Assembly (NCBI GenBank): GCA_964415675.1
Contig: CAYQBG010000007.1
Span: 121,117-185,116, forward strand
Length of the DNA: 64,000 nt
Source: UBA5336 sp964415675
GTDB lineage: Bacteria; Pseudomonadota; Alphaproteobacteria; Caulobacterales; Hyphomonadaceae
Direction of reading: 5' to 3'
Below, in pieces: positions 1-7,563 of this stretch (its first letter is position 1; the number at the start of each line of letters is the position of its first letter). The position numbers and the translations under genes were made by a program. A model generated the notes under the pieces. It was not told the origin of the DNA, searched no databases, and saw only the letters and a program-made list of their open reading frames with translations.

Positions 1-15
1 AACACGACGGCCCAT
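1..15 (-). CDS. 5' end of an unidentified gene, cut by the window edge
   Basis: Reading leftwards, an ATG at 15 begins MGRRV and is preceded by AGGAGA with good spacing, so a minus-strand gene probably starts here and continues outside the window. Five codons do not identify it. It lies directly downstream of hemE on the same strand; in related genomes hemJ or rho follow hemE, but nothing here confirms that. Confidence 0.4.
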
Positions 16-64
16 ACGCCTTCTCCTAACTTAAATCGCGACACCGGAAGCTGTTTGCGAACGT

Positions 65-1102
65 TCAATCGCCTTTGATCGTCCTGACCACGCGCTCGAC
101 ATTCTCGATCGGCGTATCCGGCAGGACACCATGCCCGAGATTGAAGATATGGGGTCGGCCCCTGTATGCGGCGACAAGTTCGCGCGTGCGTGCGACAAGT
201 TGGTCGCCGCCCGCTCTCAGCAATAGAGGATCGAGATGGCCCTGGACCGGAAAACCCTCCGGCAGGGACGTGTTGACGTGCTGCGGCACGGCAGCAGTGT
301 CGAGACCCACCGCAGTCACATCCGTTTCGCCGACATATTCTGCAAGCATTGGGCCGCTGCCACGCGGAAAACCTATGATCGGCTTATCGACGCCCAGTTC
401 GCGCAGCCGCGAGACCAGTGTCCGGGTCGGCGATATGATAAGCTTGCGGAAGATATCATCTGCAAGACCCTCAGCCCAGCTGTCGAAAATCATCAGGGCA
501 TCGACACCGGCCTCAGCCTGGGCTGCCATGTAATGGGCTGTGGCCTCAGCCATGATCTCCAGGGCCGCCGAAAGTTCCTGCGGCTTTTCGTAGGCCCAGC
601 TGCGCGCCTCTGACTTGTCGGTCTTCCCGCGCCCTTCGATAGCATAAAGCAGCACCGTCCAGGGCGCTCCGGCAAAGCCGATAAGTGCCGTCTCGCTGGA
701 TAATTCCTGTCTGACGCGCTGGACGGTTTCCGATATCGGGGACAGACGATCGCCAATAGTAGCCAATGGCACGCGTTGCAGTTCCGCCGCTGCCGAAATC
801 GTTTCAACAATCGGGCCGACCCCTTTCTCGAACCTGACATTCCGGCCCATGGCGTCAAGGATCAACAGGATGTCAGCAAACAGGATCGCACCGTCCATCC
901 CATAGCGGCGGATGGGTTGCAGCGTCGCCTCTGCGGCCATGCTCGGCGTGTAACAGAAATCAAGGAAATCGCGTGCCCGGCTGCGAAGCTCCAGATACTC
1001 CGGCAAGTGGCGTCCGGCTTGCCGCATCATCCACACAGGAGGCCTTTTTGTGACCTCTCCGTTCAGAACGCGCGTCAGGATGGGCTTGCTGAGGGTGGTC
1101 AT
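65..1102 (-). CDS. hemE: Uroporphyrinogen-III decarboxylase HemE
   Basis: Cytosolic, cofactor-free enzyme of haem synthesis that decarboxylates the four acetate side chains of uroporphyrinogen III to give coproporphyrinogen III. The 345-residue product has the N-terminal family signature PVWMMRQAGRHLPEY (residues 22-36), a GFAGAPWT segment in the middle and the closing NLGHGVLPDTP block, and is of normal length. The ATG at 1102 is taken as start because AAGGAG sits four bases upstream and MTTL precedes the conserved region; the in-frame TTG at 1219 would only add non-conserved residues from the intergenic region. It faces away from ppsR, the arrangement that flanks the chromosome origin in Caulobacter and Rickettsia. 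Confidence 0.97.
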   Translation of the reverse strand: MTTLSKPILTRVLNGEVTKRPPVWMMRQAGRHLPEYLELRSRARDFLDFCYTPSMAAEATLQPIRRYGMDGAILFADILLILDAMGRNVRFEKGVGPIVETISAAAELQRVPLATIGDRLSPISETVQRVRQELSSETALIGFAGAPWTVLLYAIEGRGKTDKSEARSWAYEKPQELSAALEIMAEATAHYMAAQAEAGVDALMIFDSWAEGLADDIFRKLIISPTRTLVSRLRELGVDKPIIGFPRGSGPMLAEYVGETDVTAVGLDTAAVPQHVNTSLPEGFPVQGHLDPLLLRAGGDQLVARTRELVAAYRGRPHIFNLGHGVLPDTPIENVERVVRTIKGD

Positions 1103-1467
1103 GGCGCTCCTTCTTACTCGAAACGGGGTAAACCGGTGATTATGATTATTAGGACGTGAGATCTGCGGACAAGCGGGGTCTGGCGACTTTGTCCATGGCT
1201 GTCCACCGAAGATCAACAAGTGACTGGGATGGAAGAGGTGTGATTAACCAATTGGAAACCATATGGGAATCGCCAGCCGGCTCACAATCGATCCACAGAC
1301 TGAAACGAAACGGGATTCCTAGCGGCGGAAACCGCGCAATTGTGAAGAATTTGTTAACCCTTCTGGAAGGGTTGAGCTGTCCACACATTTCCACAGGGCT
1401 TGCGGGGGCGCGAGCCGGCAGGCACAACAGCGCGGTTCTCAACCGCAAACGGAGCGTCCCAGAAGCG
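1103..1467. other. Putative chromosomal replication origin (oriC) between hemE and ppsR
   Basis: This 365-base gap holds no gene. It contains DnaA-box-like 9-mers CGATCCACA (1289-1297), CTGTCCACA (1377-1385) and ATTTCCACA (1387-1395), a weaker CTGTCCACC (1199-1207), two TTAACC motifs (1244-1249, 1354-1359) resembling CtrA half-sites, two GANTC sites (1267-1271, 1314-1318) of the kind methylated by CcrM, AT-richer stretches near 1135-1155 and 1240-1265, and a perfect 8-bp-arm palindrome at 1356-1373. Established knowledge: in Caulobacter and Rickettsia the origin lies between hemE and the RP001/DUF299 gene, here ppsR. Function is inferred from this synteny plus motifs; no box is a perfect TTATCCACA. 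Promoters of both flanking genes must also lie here. Confidence 0.75.
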
Positions 1468-2289
1468 ATGCGCCTGTCGATATATTTCAATGTCCACCTC
1501 GTGTCGGATTCGACCGGCGAAACCCTGAATGCCGTGATGCGCGCTGCCACAGCGCAGTTTGACCGCGTCCAGCCGCTGGAACACAATTATTATCTGGTGC
1601 GATCCGAGAAGCAGCTGGCCCGGGTGATGCGAGAGATTCAGGGGGCGCCCGGGGTCGTCTGGTACACTATTGCCGATGAGGATCTGCGCGCCAGCCTTGA
1701 GGCCCAGTGCCGGGCGGCGGGGATTGCCACGCTCGCCGTACTCGATCCGGCCGTTCACATGCTCAGCCGGCATCTCGGCATTGTTGCGACTGAGCGGGTG
1801 GCTGGTCAGCATTCCATGAACCAGGAATATTTTGCCCGGATCGAAGCGGTGGATTTTGCGCTGCGCCATGATGACGGGCAAAATGTGGCCGGGCTCGAAC
1901 AAGGTGATGTCGTTCTTGTCGGGGTCAGCCGAACCTCCAAGACACCGACATGCGTCTATCTTGCCAATCGCGGCATTCGCGCCGGAAATGTGCCACTTGT
2001 GCCGGGTGTGCCACCGCCGAAAGAGCTCCTTGAACTGAACCGGCCCATGGTTGTCGGCCTCAAGATCAGTGCTGAACGTCTCGTCCAGATCCGGCGCCAG
2101 AGATTGATGGCGCTGCGGGAAGACCAAGAAACCGATTATGCCGATGAGGAAGCGGTTCGGATGGAAGTGACCGAGGCGAACCGTCTTTTCCAGAGGATGA
2201 AATGGCCTGTGATCGACGTGTCCCGCCGCTCGGTAGAGGAAACTGCGGCCGGCATCCTCAACAAACTCAATGAAAGGCGCAATACGTGA
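1468..2289 (+). CDS. ppsR: Pyruvate, phosphate dikinase regulatory protein (bifunctional kinase/pyrophosphorylase, DUF299)
   Basis: Family enzymes phosphorylate, using ADP, and dephosphorylate, using phosphate, a threonine next to the catalytic histidine of pyruvate phosphate dikinase or PEP synthase, switching it off and on. The 273-residue protein begins with the typical VHLVSDSTGET and carries the family P-loop-like GVSRTSKTPTC at residues 152-162. The start at ATG 1468 fits the family N-terminus and follows GGAGCG by eleven bases; the open frame extends upstream through the origin region but that extension is not conserved. It leads an operon: its stop overlaps the GTG of maf (GTGA). It is the homologue of Rickettsia RP001, the origin-flanking gene. 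Confidence 0.93.
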   Translation: MRLSIYFNVHLVSDSTGETLNAVMRAATAQFDRVQPLEHNYYLVRSEKQLARVMREIQGAPGVVWYTIADEDLRASLEAQCRAAGIATLAVLDPAVHMLSRHLGIVATERVAGQHSMNQEYFARIEAVDFALRHDDGQNVAGLEQGDVVLVGVSRTSKTPTCVYLANRGIRAGNVPLVPGVPPPKELLELNRPMVVGLKISAERLVQIRRQRLMALREDQETDYADEEAVRMEVTEANRLFQRMKWPVIDVSRRSVEETAAGILNKLNERRNT

Positions 2290-2885
2290 ACAAGGCCGCC
2301 ATTATCCTTGCATCGGGCAGCGCCAGCCGGCGCACCCTGCTCAAGAATGCCGGCATTGACGCCGAGGCTATACAGCCCTTTGTCGATGAGGAGGCCGCCA
2401 AGGCAGCCATGCGCGCCGAAGGTGTCAGCGTACGCGATCAGGCCATGCATCTCGCTCAACTCAAGGCGGTAAAGGTCTCTTCTGCGCGGCCAGGCCTTAT
2501 TATAGGTGGCGACCAGATGCTTTCGCTGGACGGCGGTGCATTCGACAAGCCCGGCAATCGCGGGGAAGCGCGCGGCCATCTTGAGGCCCTGTCGGGACGC
2601 ACCCACACACTCGAAACCGCGCTTGTCATCTGTGAAAACGGCCAACCGGTCTGGCGACACCTGGAGCGTCCACAGCTGACCATGCGCCCGCTATCGGCCC
2701 AATTCATCGAGGCCTATCTCGATAAGGTCGGGGATACGATCCTGTCGACAGTCGGTGGATACCAGCTTGAAGGACTTGGCAGCCAGCTTTTCACCCGGAT
2801 CGAGGGGGATTATTTTTCGATTCTCGGCCTCCCCCTCCTGGCGTTGATGGATTACCTTCGAACACGCGGGGCGCTTGCTTCATGA
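2286..2885 (+). CDS. maf: Maf-like nucleoside triphosphate pyrophosphatase
   Basis: Maf proteins hydrolyse non-canonical or modified nucleoside triphosphates (dTTP/UTP or m7GTP type substrates) to monophosphate and pyrophosphate, acting as house-cleaning enzymes. The 199-residue product shows the N-terminal ASGSASRR (residues 9-16), the PFVDEE segment and the central GGDQML motif that carries the catalytic Asp. Length is normal. Translation appears to start at GTG 2286, overlapping the ppsR stop by four bases (GTGA); its own stop overlaps the aroE start (ATGA), so it should be translationally coupled. Which of the Maf substrate subclasses it belongs to cannot be settled by eye. Confidence 0.93.
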   Translation: MNKAAIILASGSASRRTLLKNAGIDAEAIQPFVDEEAAKAAMRAEGVSVRDQAMHLAQLKAVKVSSARPGLIIGGDQMLSLDGGAFDKPGNRGEARGHLEALSGRTHTLETALVICENGQPVWRHLERPQLTMRPLSAQFIEAYLDKVGDTILSTVGGYQLEGLGSQLFTRIEGDYFSILGLPLLALMDYLRTRGALAS

Positions 2886-3703
2886 CAGGTCTTTATGGCG
2901 TCATTGGCGATCCTGTCGCCCATTCCCTGTCGCCTCTGATCCATCGCGGCTGGATTCGCGACCATGCGCTCGATGCTGATTATCGCGGCTTGCAGGTGCC
3001 CTCACCTGCCCTCTTTGATGCCCTAGCCACACTGGAGCGCCAGGGGACCAAGGGCCTGAATGTGACACTCCCTCACAAGCAGGCCGTCATGAGCCATTGC
3101 GATGAAATCTCCGCCCTCGCCAGCCAGATTGGTGCAGTCAATACCCTATCCCGGCTGGCCTCTGGCGGCTGGCGCGGCGATAATACCGATCATGATGGTT
3201 TCCTAGATGATCTCGCAGATGTCTGGGGCGCTGAGCTGCGGGGGCGCAGAGTGCGCGTGCTCGGCGCCGGCGGGGCTGCAAGAGCCGTGATCCTGGCGCT
3301 GCATGGCCAGGGTGCGAAGGTCGAGATCGCAAACCGCACAGTTGAACGCGCGCAGGCTGTTCTCAGCTCCTTGAACCTTGATTCAATTCAGATCCTGTCG
3401 CTGGCTGACGGTCTCAGGGATGTCTCTGGCGTGGAGCTTGTGGTCAACTGCCTCAGCCTTGGCCATACCGGGGGCTCATTCGACTGGCCGCCCGGCGAAG
3501 GCCGTTTTCTGTACGATATCTCCTATGGCCAGGCCGCCGAGACATTCGTGGCGCCAGCGCGCGCAGCCGGCTGGCAGGTTGCTGACGGGCTTGGCATGCT
3601 GGTCGGCCAGGCCGCGCGTTCATTTTCGATCTGGTTCGGTATCGATCCCGATCGCGGCCGCGCCATGGAGCGGTCTCAGGCAGCTTTGGAGGCAGCAGGA
3701 TGA
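2882..3703 (+). CDS. aroE: Shikimate dehydrogenase AroE
   Basis: Reduces 3-dehydroshikimate to shikimate with NADPH in the aromatic amino-acid pathway. In the 273-residue protein the shikimate-binding SLS lies at residues 15-17, the catalytic Lys in NVTLPHK at residue 65-66, the partner Asp in NTDHDGF at about 103, and the NADP-binding GAGGAAR at 128-134. Everything expected of an active AroE is present and the length is typical. Start and stop overlap the neighbours by ATGA on both sides (maf upstream, coaE downstream), placing it in the middle of the coupled ppsR-dnaQ operon. Confidence 0.96.
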   Translation: MTGLYGVIGDPVAHSLSPLIHRGWIRDHALDADYRGLQVPSPALFDALATLERQGTKGLNVTLPHKQAVMSHCDEISALASQIGAVNTLSRLASGGWRGDNTDHDGFLDDLADVWGAELRGRRVRVLGAGGAARAVILALHGQGAKVEIANRTVERAQAVLSSLNLDSIQILSLADGLRDVSGVELVVNCLSLGHTGGSFDWPPGEGRFLYDISYGQAAETFVAPARAAGWQVADGLGMLVGQAARSFSIWFGIDPDRGRAMERSQAALEAAG

Positions 3704-4308
3704 GGATACTTGGCCTGACCGGCTCGATCGGCATGGGCAAATCAGCGACGGCGGGCCTGTTCCGCGAAGCAGGTGTACCTGTCTATGATGCCGATGCCGC
3801 TGTTCACGCGATTTACGCGCCTGGTGGACAGGCCGTTGGGCCGCTGGAGGCGGCCTTTCCGGGGGTAACATCAGCAGATGGCGGGATAGACCGGGTCCGC
3901 CTTCGCGAAAAAGTTCTCGCTGAAAAGGGCGCGCTCGACCAGCTTAACAGTATCGTCCATCCCCTTGTTGGCGATAGCCAGATGGCTTTTCGCAAAGAAG
4001 CGGCGGCTTCAGGCGCTCCGCTGGCGGTGCTTGACATACCGCTCCTCTTCGAAACGGGCGGCGAGCAGAGATGCGACCATGTGCTCGTCGTGACAGCGCC
4101 CGACAAGATCCAGCGAGAGCGGGTTCTGTCGCGTGAAGGCATGACGGCTGAGGCCTTTGAAGCCATTCTTGCGCGTCAGGTGCCGGATGCGGAAAAACGC
4201 GCGCGCGCAGATTTTATCCTGAACACAGCCTTTGGTTTCGACTTCGCAAGGGACGTTGTCCAGGCCATCATCCAGCTGATGATTCGCCTGGAAGGAACCC
4301 CGCACTGA
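3700..4308 (+). CDS. coaE: Dephospho-CoA kinase CoaE
   Basis: Last step of coenzyme A synthesis: ATP-dependent phosphorylation of the 3'-hydroxyl of dephospho-CoA. The 202-residue protein opens with the P-loop GSIGMGKS (residues 8-15), has the DADAAVH acceptor-site segment around 30, and the LDIPLLFETG motif characteristic of the family. Its start overlaps the end of aroE (ATGA) and its stop shares two bases with the dnaQ start (TGATG). Normal length and no anomalies. Confidence 0.95.
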   Translation: MRILGLTGSIGMGKSATAGLFREAGVPVYDADAAVHAIYAPGGQAVGPLEAAFPGVTSADGGIDRVRLREKVLAEKGALDQLNSIVHPLVGDSQMAFRKEAAASGAPLAVLDIPLLFETGGEQRCDHVLVVTAPDKIQRERVLSREGMTAEAFEAILARQVPDAEKRARADFILNTAFGFDFARDVVQAIIQLMIRLEGTPH

Positions 4309-5018
4309 TGACTGAGACTATCCGCGAAATCGCTTTTGATACTGAGACGACCGGCCTTGATCCCGACAATGGTGACAGAATCATCGAACTGGGCGCGGTC
4401 GAGATGATCAATCATGTCCCGACAGGGGCGACCTTCCGGGTGCTGGTCAATCCAGGCCGATCAGTTTCTGATGATACGGTCCGCATCACTGGAATCACCG
4501 ATGATATGCTGAACGGGCAACCACCCTTCGAGGACCCTGCAATCATCGACGCGCTGCTGGATTTTCTCGGCGACGCCACAATCGTGGCTCACAATGCAAA
4601 ATTCGACCGCAGCTTCCTGAACATGGAATTGCAGAAATGTGGTCGCGCGCCGATTGATGAGCTGCGCTGGATAGACACGGCGGCGATGGCGCGAAAGAAG
4701 TTTCCGGGTGCACCTGCCAGCCTCGATGCCCTCTGCCGACGCTTCAATATTTCGTTGGAGAGCCGGACACTGCATGGAGCCTTGCTCGACTCCCAGCTTC
4801 TTGCAGATGTCTATCTAGAATTGCTGGGTGGCCGCGCGCGTGCTTTCGAGTTTGGCCAGGCTGTCGGTACCGTGGCGTCACAAATCCGCCAGCCTGCACG
4901 CAAGCGCCCCGCGCCTCTGGCTTCGCGACTTTCTCAGGAGGAGGCGGATCGCCACCGTGTCTTCGTCGAGACACTCTGCGAGGAGCCGATCTGGACAAAG
5001 GTCGCCGGAGAGATTTAG
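4308..5018 (+). CDS. dnaQ: DNA polymerase III epsilon subunit (3'-5' proofreading exonuclease)
   Basis: Proofreading subunit of the replicative polymerase. The three exonuclease motifs of the DEDDh class are visible in the 236-residue product: FDTETTGLD (Exo I, catalytic D11 and E13), HNAKFDRSFLN (Exo II, Asp) and HGALLDSQLLADVYLEL (Exo III, general-base His and the last Asp). A short C-terminal tail beyond the nuclease domain would provide the polymerase contact. It is the last gene of the ppsR operon. In several alphaproteobacteria secB follows convergently; here a TAXI-type gene takes that place, 15 bases away and convergent. Confidence 0.95.
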   Translation: MTETIREIAFDTETTGLDPDNGDRIIELGAVEMINHVPTGATFRVLVNPGRSVSDDTVRITGITDDMLNGQPPFEDPAIIDALLDFLGDATIVAHNAKFDRSFLNMELQKCGRAPIDELRWIDTAAMARKKFPGAPASLDALCRRFNISLESRTLHGALLDSQLLADVYLELLGGRARAFEFGQAVGTVASQIRQPARKRPAPLASRLSQEEADRHRVFVETLCEEPIWTKVAGEI

Positions 5019-5033
5019 CGCCCGGCGCCTCAC

Positions 5034-6332
5034 TCAGGCAATCATCGGATCGACGCGGTATTTCTTGTCGGGATTGCCCAGAAGAAAATTCACGAACGCA
5101 ACATGATTGCGCAATCGGTAAAGGTCATCCGTATAGGAGAGCGGCACTTCCAGCTTTCCGATTTCTTCCTGCAATTGTTGGAGGTGCTGACGGACGAGGT
5201 CGCGCTCTGAGGCTGTTTGCGCAGCGCGGCCGCGGATTTCAAGCTGGCGCAGATCGTCATACCAGACATAGATTTTGCGCCGGATCCGCCAGCGGTAGAG
5301 AGGCGGCGCGACGCGCACGAGCGGGATCAGCAGCGTGATAAGAGGGATCGCCAGGACCCAGGCACGTTCCAAGAAGTTTGCTACGGCGAAAGGGAACCAG
5401 CGGCGAAGCGCGCTTGGGCCATTCTCGTAATATCTCTCCGCTTCCTTCGACAAAGTGAGATCCGTCATTTGCGCGTTTGGAAACGTGTTTGCCGGCGCCA
5501 GCAGGGAGTGTGCAGAATGAATATCGTCGGCCGCTTCCAGGAGGATCGCCTCGATTGCTGGGTGCAGTTCATCCCTGACGGCAAGCTGCGCAACCGGCGC
5601 GACCATTGGCACATCGTTCGTTGGAATATCAGCCGCGATATCCATGACACCGCGCAGCAATGTCACCTGCGCCAGAAACGGGTTGCGGCGTTCCAGTGCG
5701 GGTGACCGGTCGAACGGAACGAGACGAACATTCTGACCTGCAAGCAGGGCCTCGATGTAAGGTGCTGAAATTCCCGCTGTGAAGACGGCAGCGTCCAGCT
5801 CGCCGGCAAGCAGTGCGTCGGCTGCAGTCATGCCGGAGAGCTGAACGGTCTGCTGATTGTTCCAGTCGGCTGCGTATTCGCGCTGAAGGCGAGCTGCGAG
5901 GGCCCGGGTGCCCGATCCTTCCGGCCCGGTCGCGACTTTCAGCCCGCTAAGGTCGGCAAATCTGCGCATATCGAGGTCTTTGCGGGCAAAGACCCAGAAG
6001 GGCTCGTAGAACAAGCCGCCCAGGGTTCGCAGCCAGTCGGCATCGGCGGGAATAGCCGTGCCGCCCTGCAGGAGAGCCACATCGGCATCGCCATCCTGTA
6101 GCATCTGTAGATTTTCGATCGAACCTGCCGTTGAGATCAGCTCAACCTCGACACCATGCTCGCGAAGAAGGTTCCGGTAGCGTTCGCCATACGCGAAATA
6201 GGCGCCGCCCGGACTGCCGGTCGCCATGGTGATCGTCTTGGGTGGCGGGGGCTCTACAAACCGCAACGCCACAATAAGACCGGCCACTGCGATCAGTATG
6301 AGCGGCCAGTAGACCTTCAGGAAGTCTTTCAT
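5034..6332 (-). CDS. Membrane-anchored TAXI-family TRAP substrate-binding protein
   Basis: TAXI-type solute-binding proteins present substrates to tripartite ATP-independent transporters. The N-terminus has one membrane segment (about residues 9-24) followed by a proline-rich EPPPPK linker, then the TAXI fold with its ATGSPGGAYFAYG opening motif and the GSGTRALAARL segment. Unusually for a soluble receptor, a second membrane segment (roughly residues 325-345) is followed by an amphipathic, charged C-terminal region rich in Arg, Gln and Glu. No TRAP permease lies nearby. Start is uncertain: ATG 6332 is preferred; a TTG at 6359 is in frame; neither has a clear ribosome site. Substrate unknown. 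Confidence 0.85.
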   Translation of the reverse strand: MKDFLKVYWPLILIAVAGLIVALRFVEPPPPKTITMATGSPGGAYFAYGERYRNLLREHGVEVELISTAGSIENLQMLQDGDADVALLQGGTAIPADADWLRTLGGLFYEPFWVFARKDLDMRRFADLSGLKVATGPEGSGTRALAARLQREYAADWNNQQTVQLSGMTAADALLAGELDAAVFTAGISAPYIEALLAGQNVRLVPFDRSPALERRNPFLAQVTLLRGVMDIAADIPTNDVPMVAPVAQLAVRDELHPAIEAILLEAADDIHSAHSLLAPANTFPNAQMTDLTLSKEAERYYENGPSALRRWFPFAVANFLERAWVLAIPLITLLIPLVRVAPPLYRWRIRRKIYVWYDDLRQLEIRGRAAQTASERDLVRQHLQQLQEEIGKLEVPLSYTDDLYRLRNHVAFVNFLLGNPDKKYRVDPMIA

Positions 6333-6465
6333 GGAAACGGCCCGGATTTTGCTCGTCAAAGGTCGCTAGCCTGCCTTTTGGCCCGGCGCAAGACAACTGT
6401 ATCCCGGATGGCGCGGACAAGTTTTCCGGCCATCTACGGGATGCCGATGGGTAAGGACTTAGCCG

Positions 6466-6615
6466 ATGCGTCAGAATGATCGCGGAGCCAATGCCAGGAT
6501 CGGGCTGGACTCTCACTTTTTCACACGTGTGTTCGCGCTGGGAACCCTGTCGGCGATGTCGATCGTCGCCGTTATTCTCGCCGCTGCCGGTTCAGCCTCC
6601 ATCTATGCAGGTTGA
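6466..6615 (+). CDS. Small single-pass membrane peptide, 49 residues
   Basis: An ATG at 6466, eight bases after AAGGA, opens a 49-codon frame ending exactly one base before the end of rlmH on the other strand. The peptide has a polar N-terminal third (MRQNDRGANARIGLDSHFF) and a hydrophobic C-terminal helix of about 25 residues rich in Ala, Ile, Val and Leu. I recognise no family. The good Shine-Dalgarno spacing and the clean membrane helix favour a real gene; the shortness leaves chance possible. Confidence 0.45.
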   Translation: MRQNDRGANARIGLDSHFFTRVFALGTLSAMSIVAVILAAAGSASIYAG

Positions 6616-7080
6616 TCAGGCCTTGTGATAGGGAAGCCCCGCGAGGATCGTCGCCGCCCGGTAGAGCTGTTCGGCCAGCATGACGCGAACCAACTTGTGC
6701 GGCCAGGTCTGTATTCCGAGCGCCATCATGTCAGTGGCTGCATCGCGGGCCGGCTGGCCGTGTCCCTCGGCCCCGCCGACCAGAAAGCAAGCCTCCGGAT
6801 AGCCTGCGTCACGCCATTTTCCGAGTTCTTCGGCAAAATCCGCAGAGTTGCGCACCTGGCCTGTTTCGTCGAGCAGGACGATCCGCGCGCCGGCGCCGCA
6901 TCGGGCGACCAGCCGTTCGGCCTCTGAGTCGCGGCCACCCCCGGATGCGCACTCCGTTTCGGCTACGCCGCGAAAGCCGACCGTGCGCCCGGATTTTCTC
7001 AGGCGCGATATATAGTCATCGATGAGTTCACGTTCGGCGCCGTGGCGTATATTACCAACAGCGATAATGGAGAGTTTCAA
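6616..7080 (-). CDS. rlmH: 23S rRNA (pseudouridine1915-N3)-methyltransferase RlmH
   Basis: SPOUT-class methyltransferase that modifies pseudouridine 1915 in helix 69 of 23S rRNA on the assembled ribosome. The 154-residue protein has the LVGGAEGHG SAM-binding knot loop and the family's C-terminal block HKLVRVMLAEQLYRA followed by LPYHK. The initiator appears to be TTG at 7080. It is last in the proA-nadD-rsfS-rlmH cluster, a common alphaproteobacterial order, 18 bases after rsfS. Confidence 0.95.
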   Translation of the reverse strand: MKLSIIAVGNIRHGAERELIDDYISRLRKSGRTVGFRGVAETECASGGGRDSEAERLVARCGAGARIVLLDETGQVRNSADFAEELGKWRDAGYPEACFLVGGAEGHGQPARDAATDMMALGIQTWPHKLVRVMLAEQLYRAATILAGLPYHKA

Positions 7081-7098
7081 CCCGTGTCCCGCCGCTGG

Positions 7099-7539
7099 TC
7101 AGTTGACCGATTCTGTCGGGTTTGCCGTGTCACCAGCCCAGATCCGTTCCAGATTGTAGAATTCGCGCACCTCCGGCCGGAACAGGTGAATGATCAGGTC
7201 GCCTGTATCGATAAGCACCCAGTCGGCAGTTGACATACCTTCTATGCGTGCGCGCTTGCCGCCAAGCTCCTTGATTCGGCGTGCGACATGATCAGCCAGA
7301 GCGCTGACATGTCTGGCTGATCGTCCGGATGCGATAATCATCTGGTCGGCAATTGTGGATTTTCCGTCGAGGTCGAGAACGATCAGGTCTTCAGCCTTGT
7401 CGTTTTCAAGAGACTCTATCACCGCTTCGGCGATGGCCTCGGGCGCGGGGTGCGCAGCCATGCTGTCGGCCGGCTCGCGATGGGTCTGGGCAGTCAGGGT
7501 GCGTTCCTCATGTTTTGCTGCTCTAATGTCTTTTAGCAT
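7099..7539 (-). CDS. rsfS: Ribosome silencing factor RsfS
   Basis: RsfS (Iojap family) binds ribosomal protein L14 and blocks subunit joining during starvation. The conserved domain starts near residue 33 and includes KAEDLIVLDLDGKS, the DQMIIASGRSARHV block and the DTGDLIIHLFRPEVREFYNLE signature region near the C-terminus. At 146 residues it carries about 27 extra N-terminal residues if the ATG at 7539 is used; an internal ATG at 7461 gives a more family-like start but lacks a visible ribosome site, as does 7539. It lies between nadD and rlmH. Confidence 0.93.
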   Translation of the reverse strand: MLKDIRAAKHEERTLTAQTHREPADSMAAHPAPEAIAEAVIESLENDKAEDLIVLDLDGKSTIADQMIIASGRSARHVSALADHVARRIKELGGKRARIEGMSTADWVLIDTGDLIIHLFRPEVREFYNLERIWAGDTANPTESVN

Positions 7540-7563
7540 GTGTCGAAGCGCTGCTCCAGTCTT

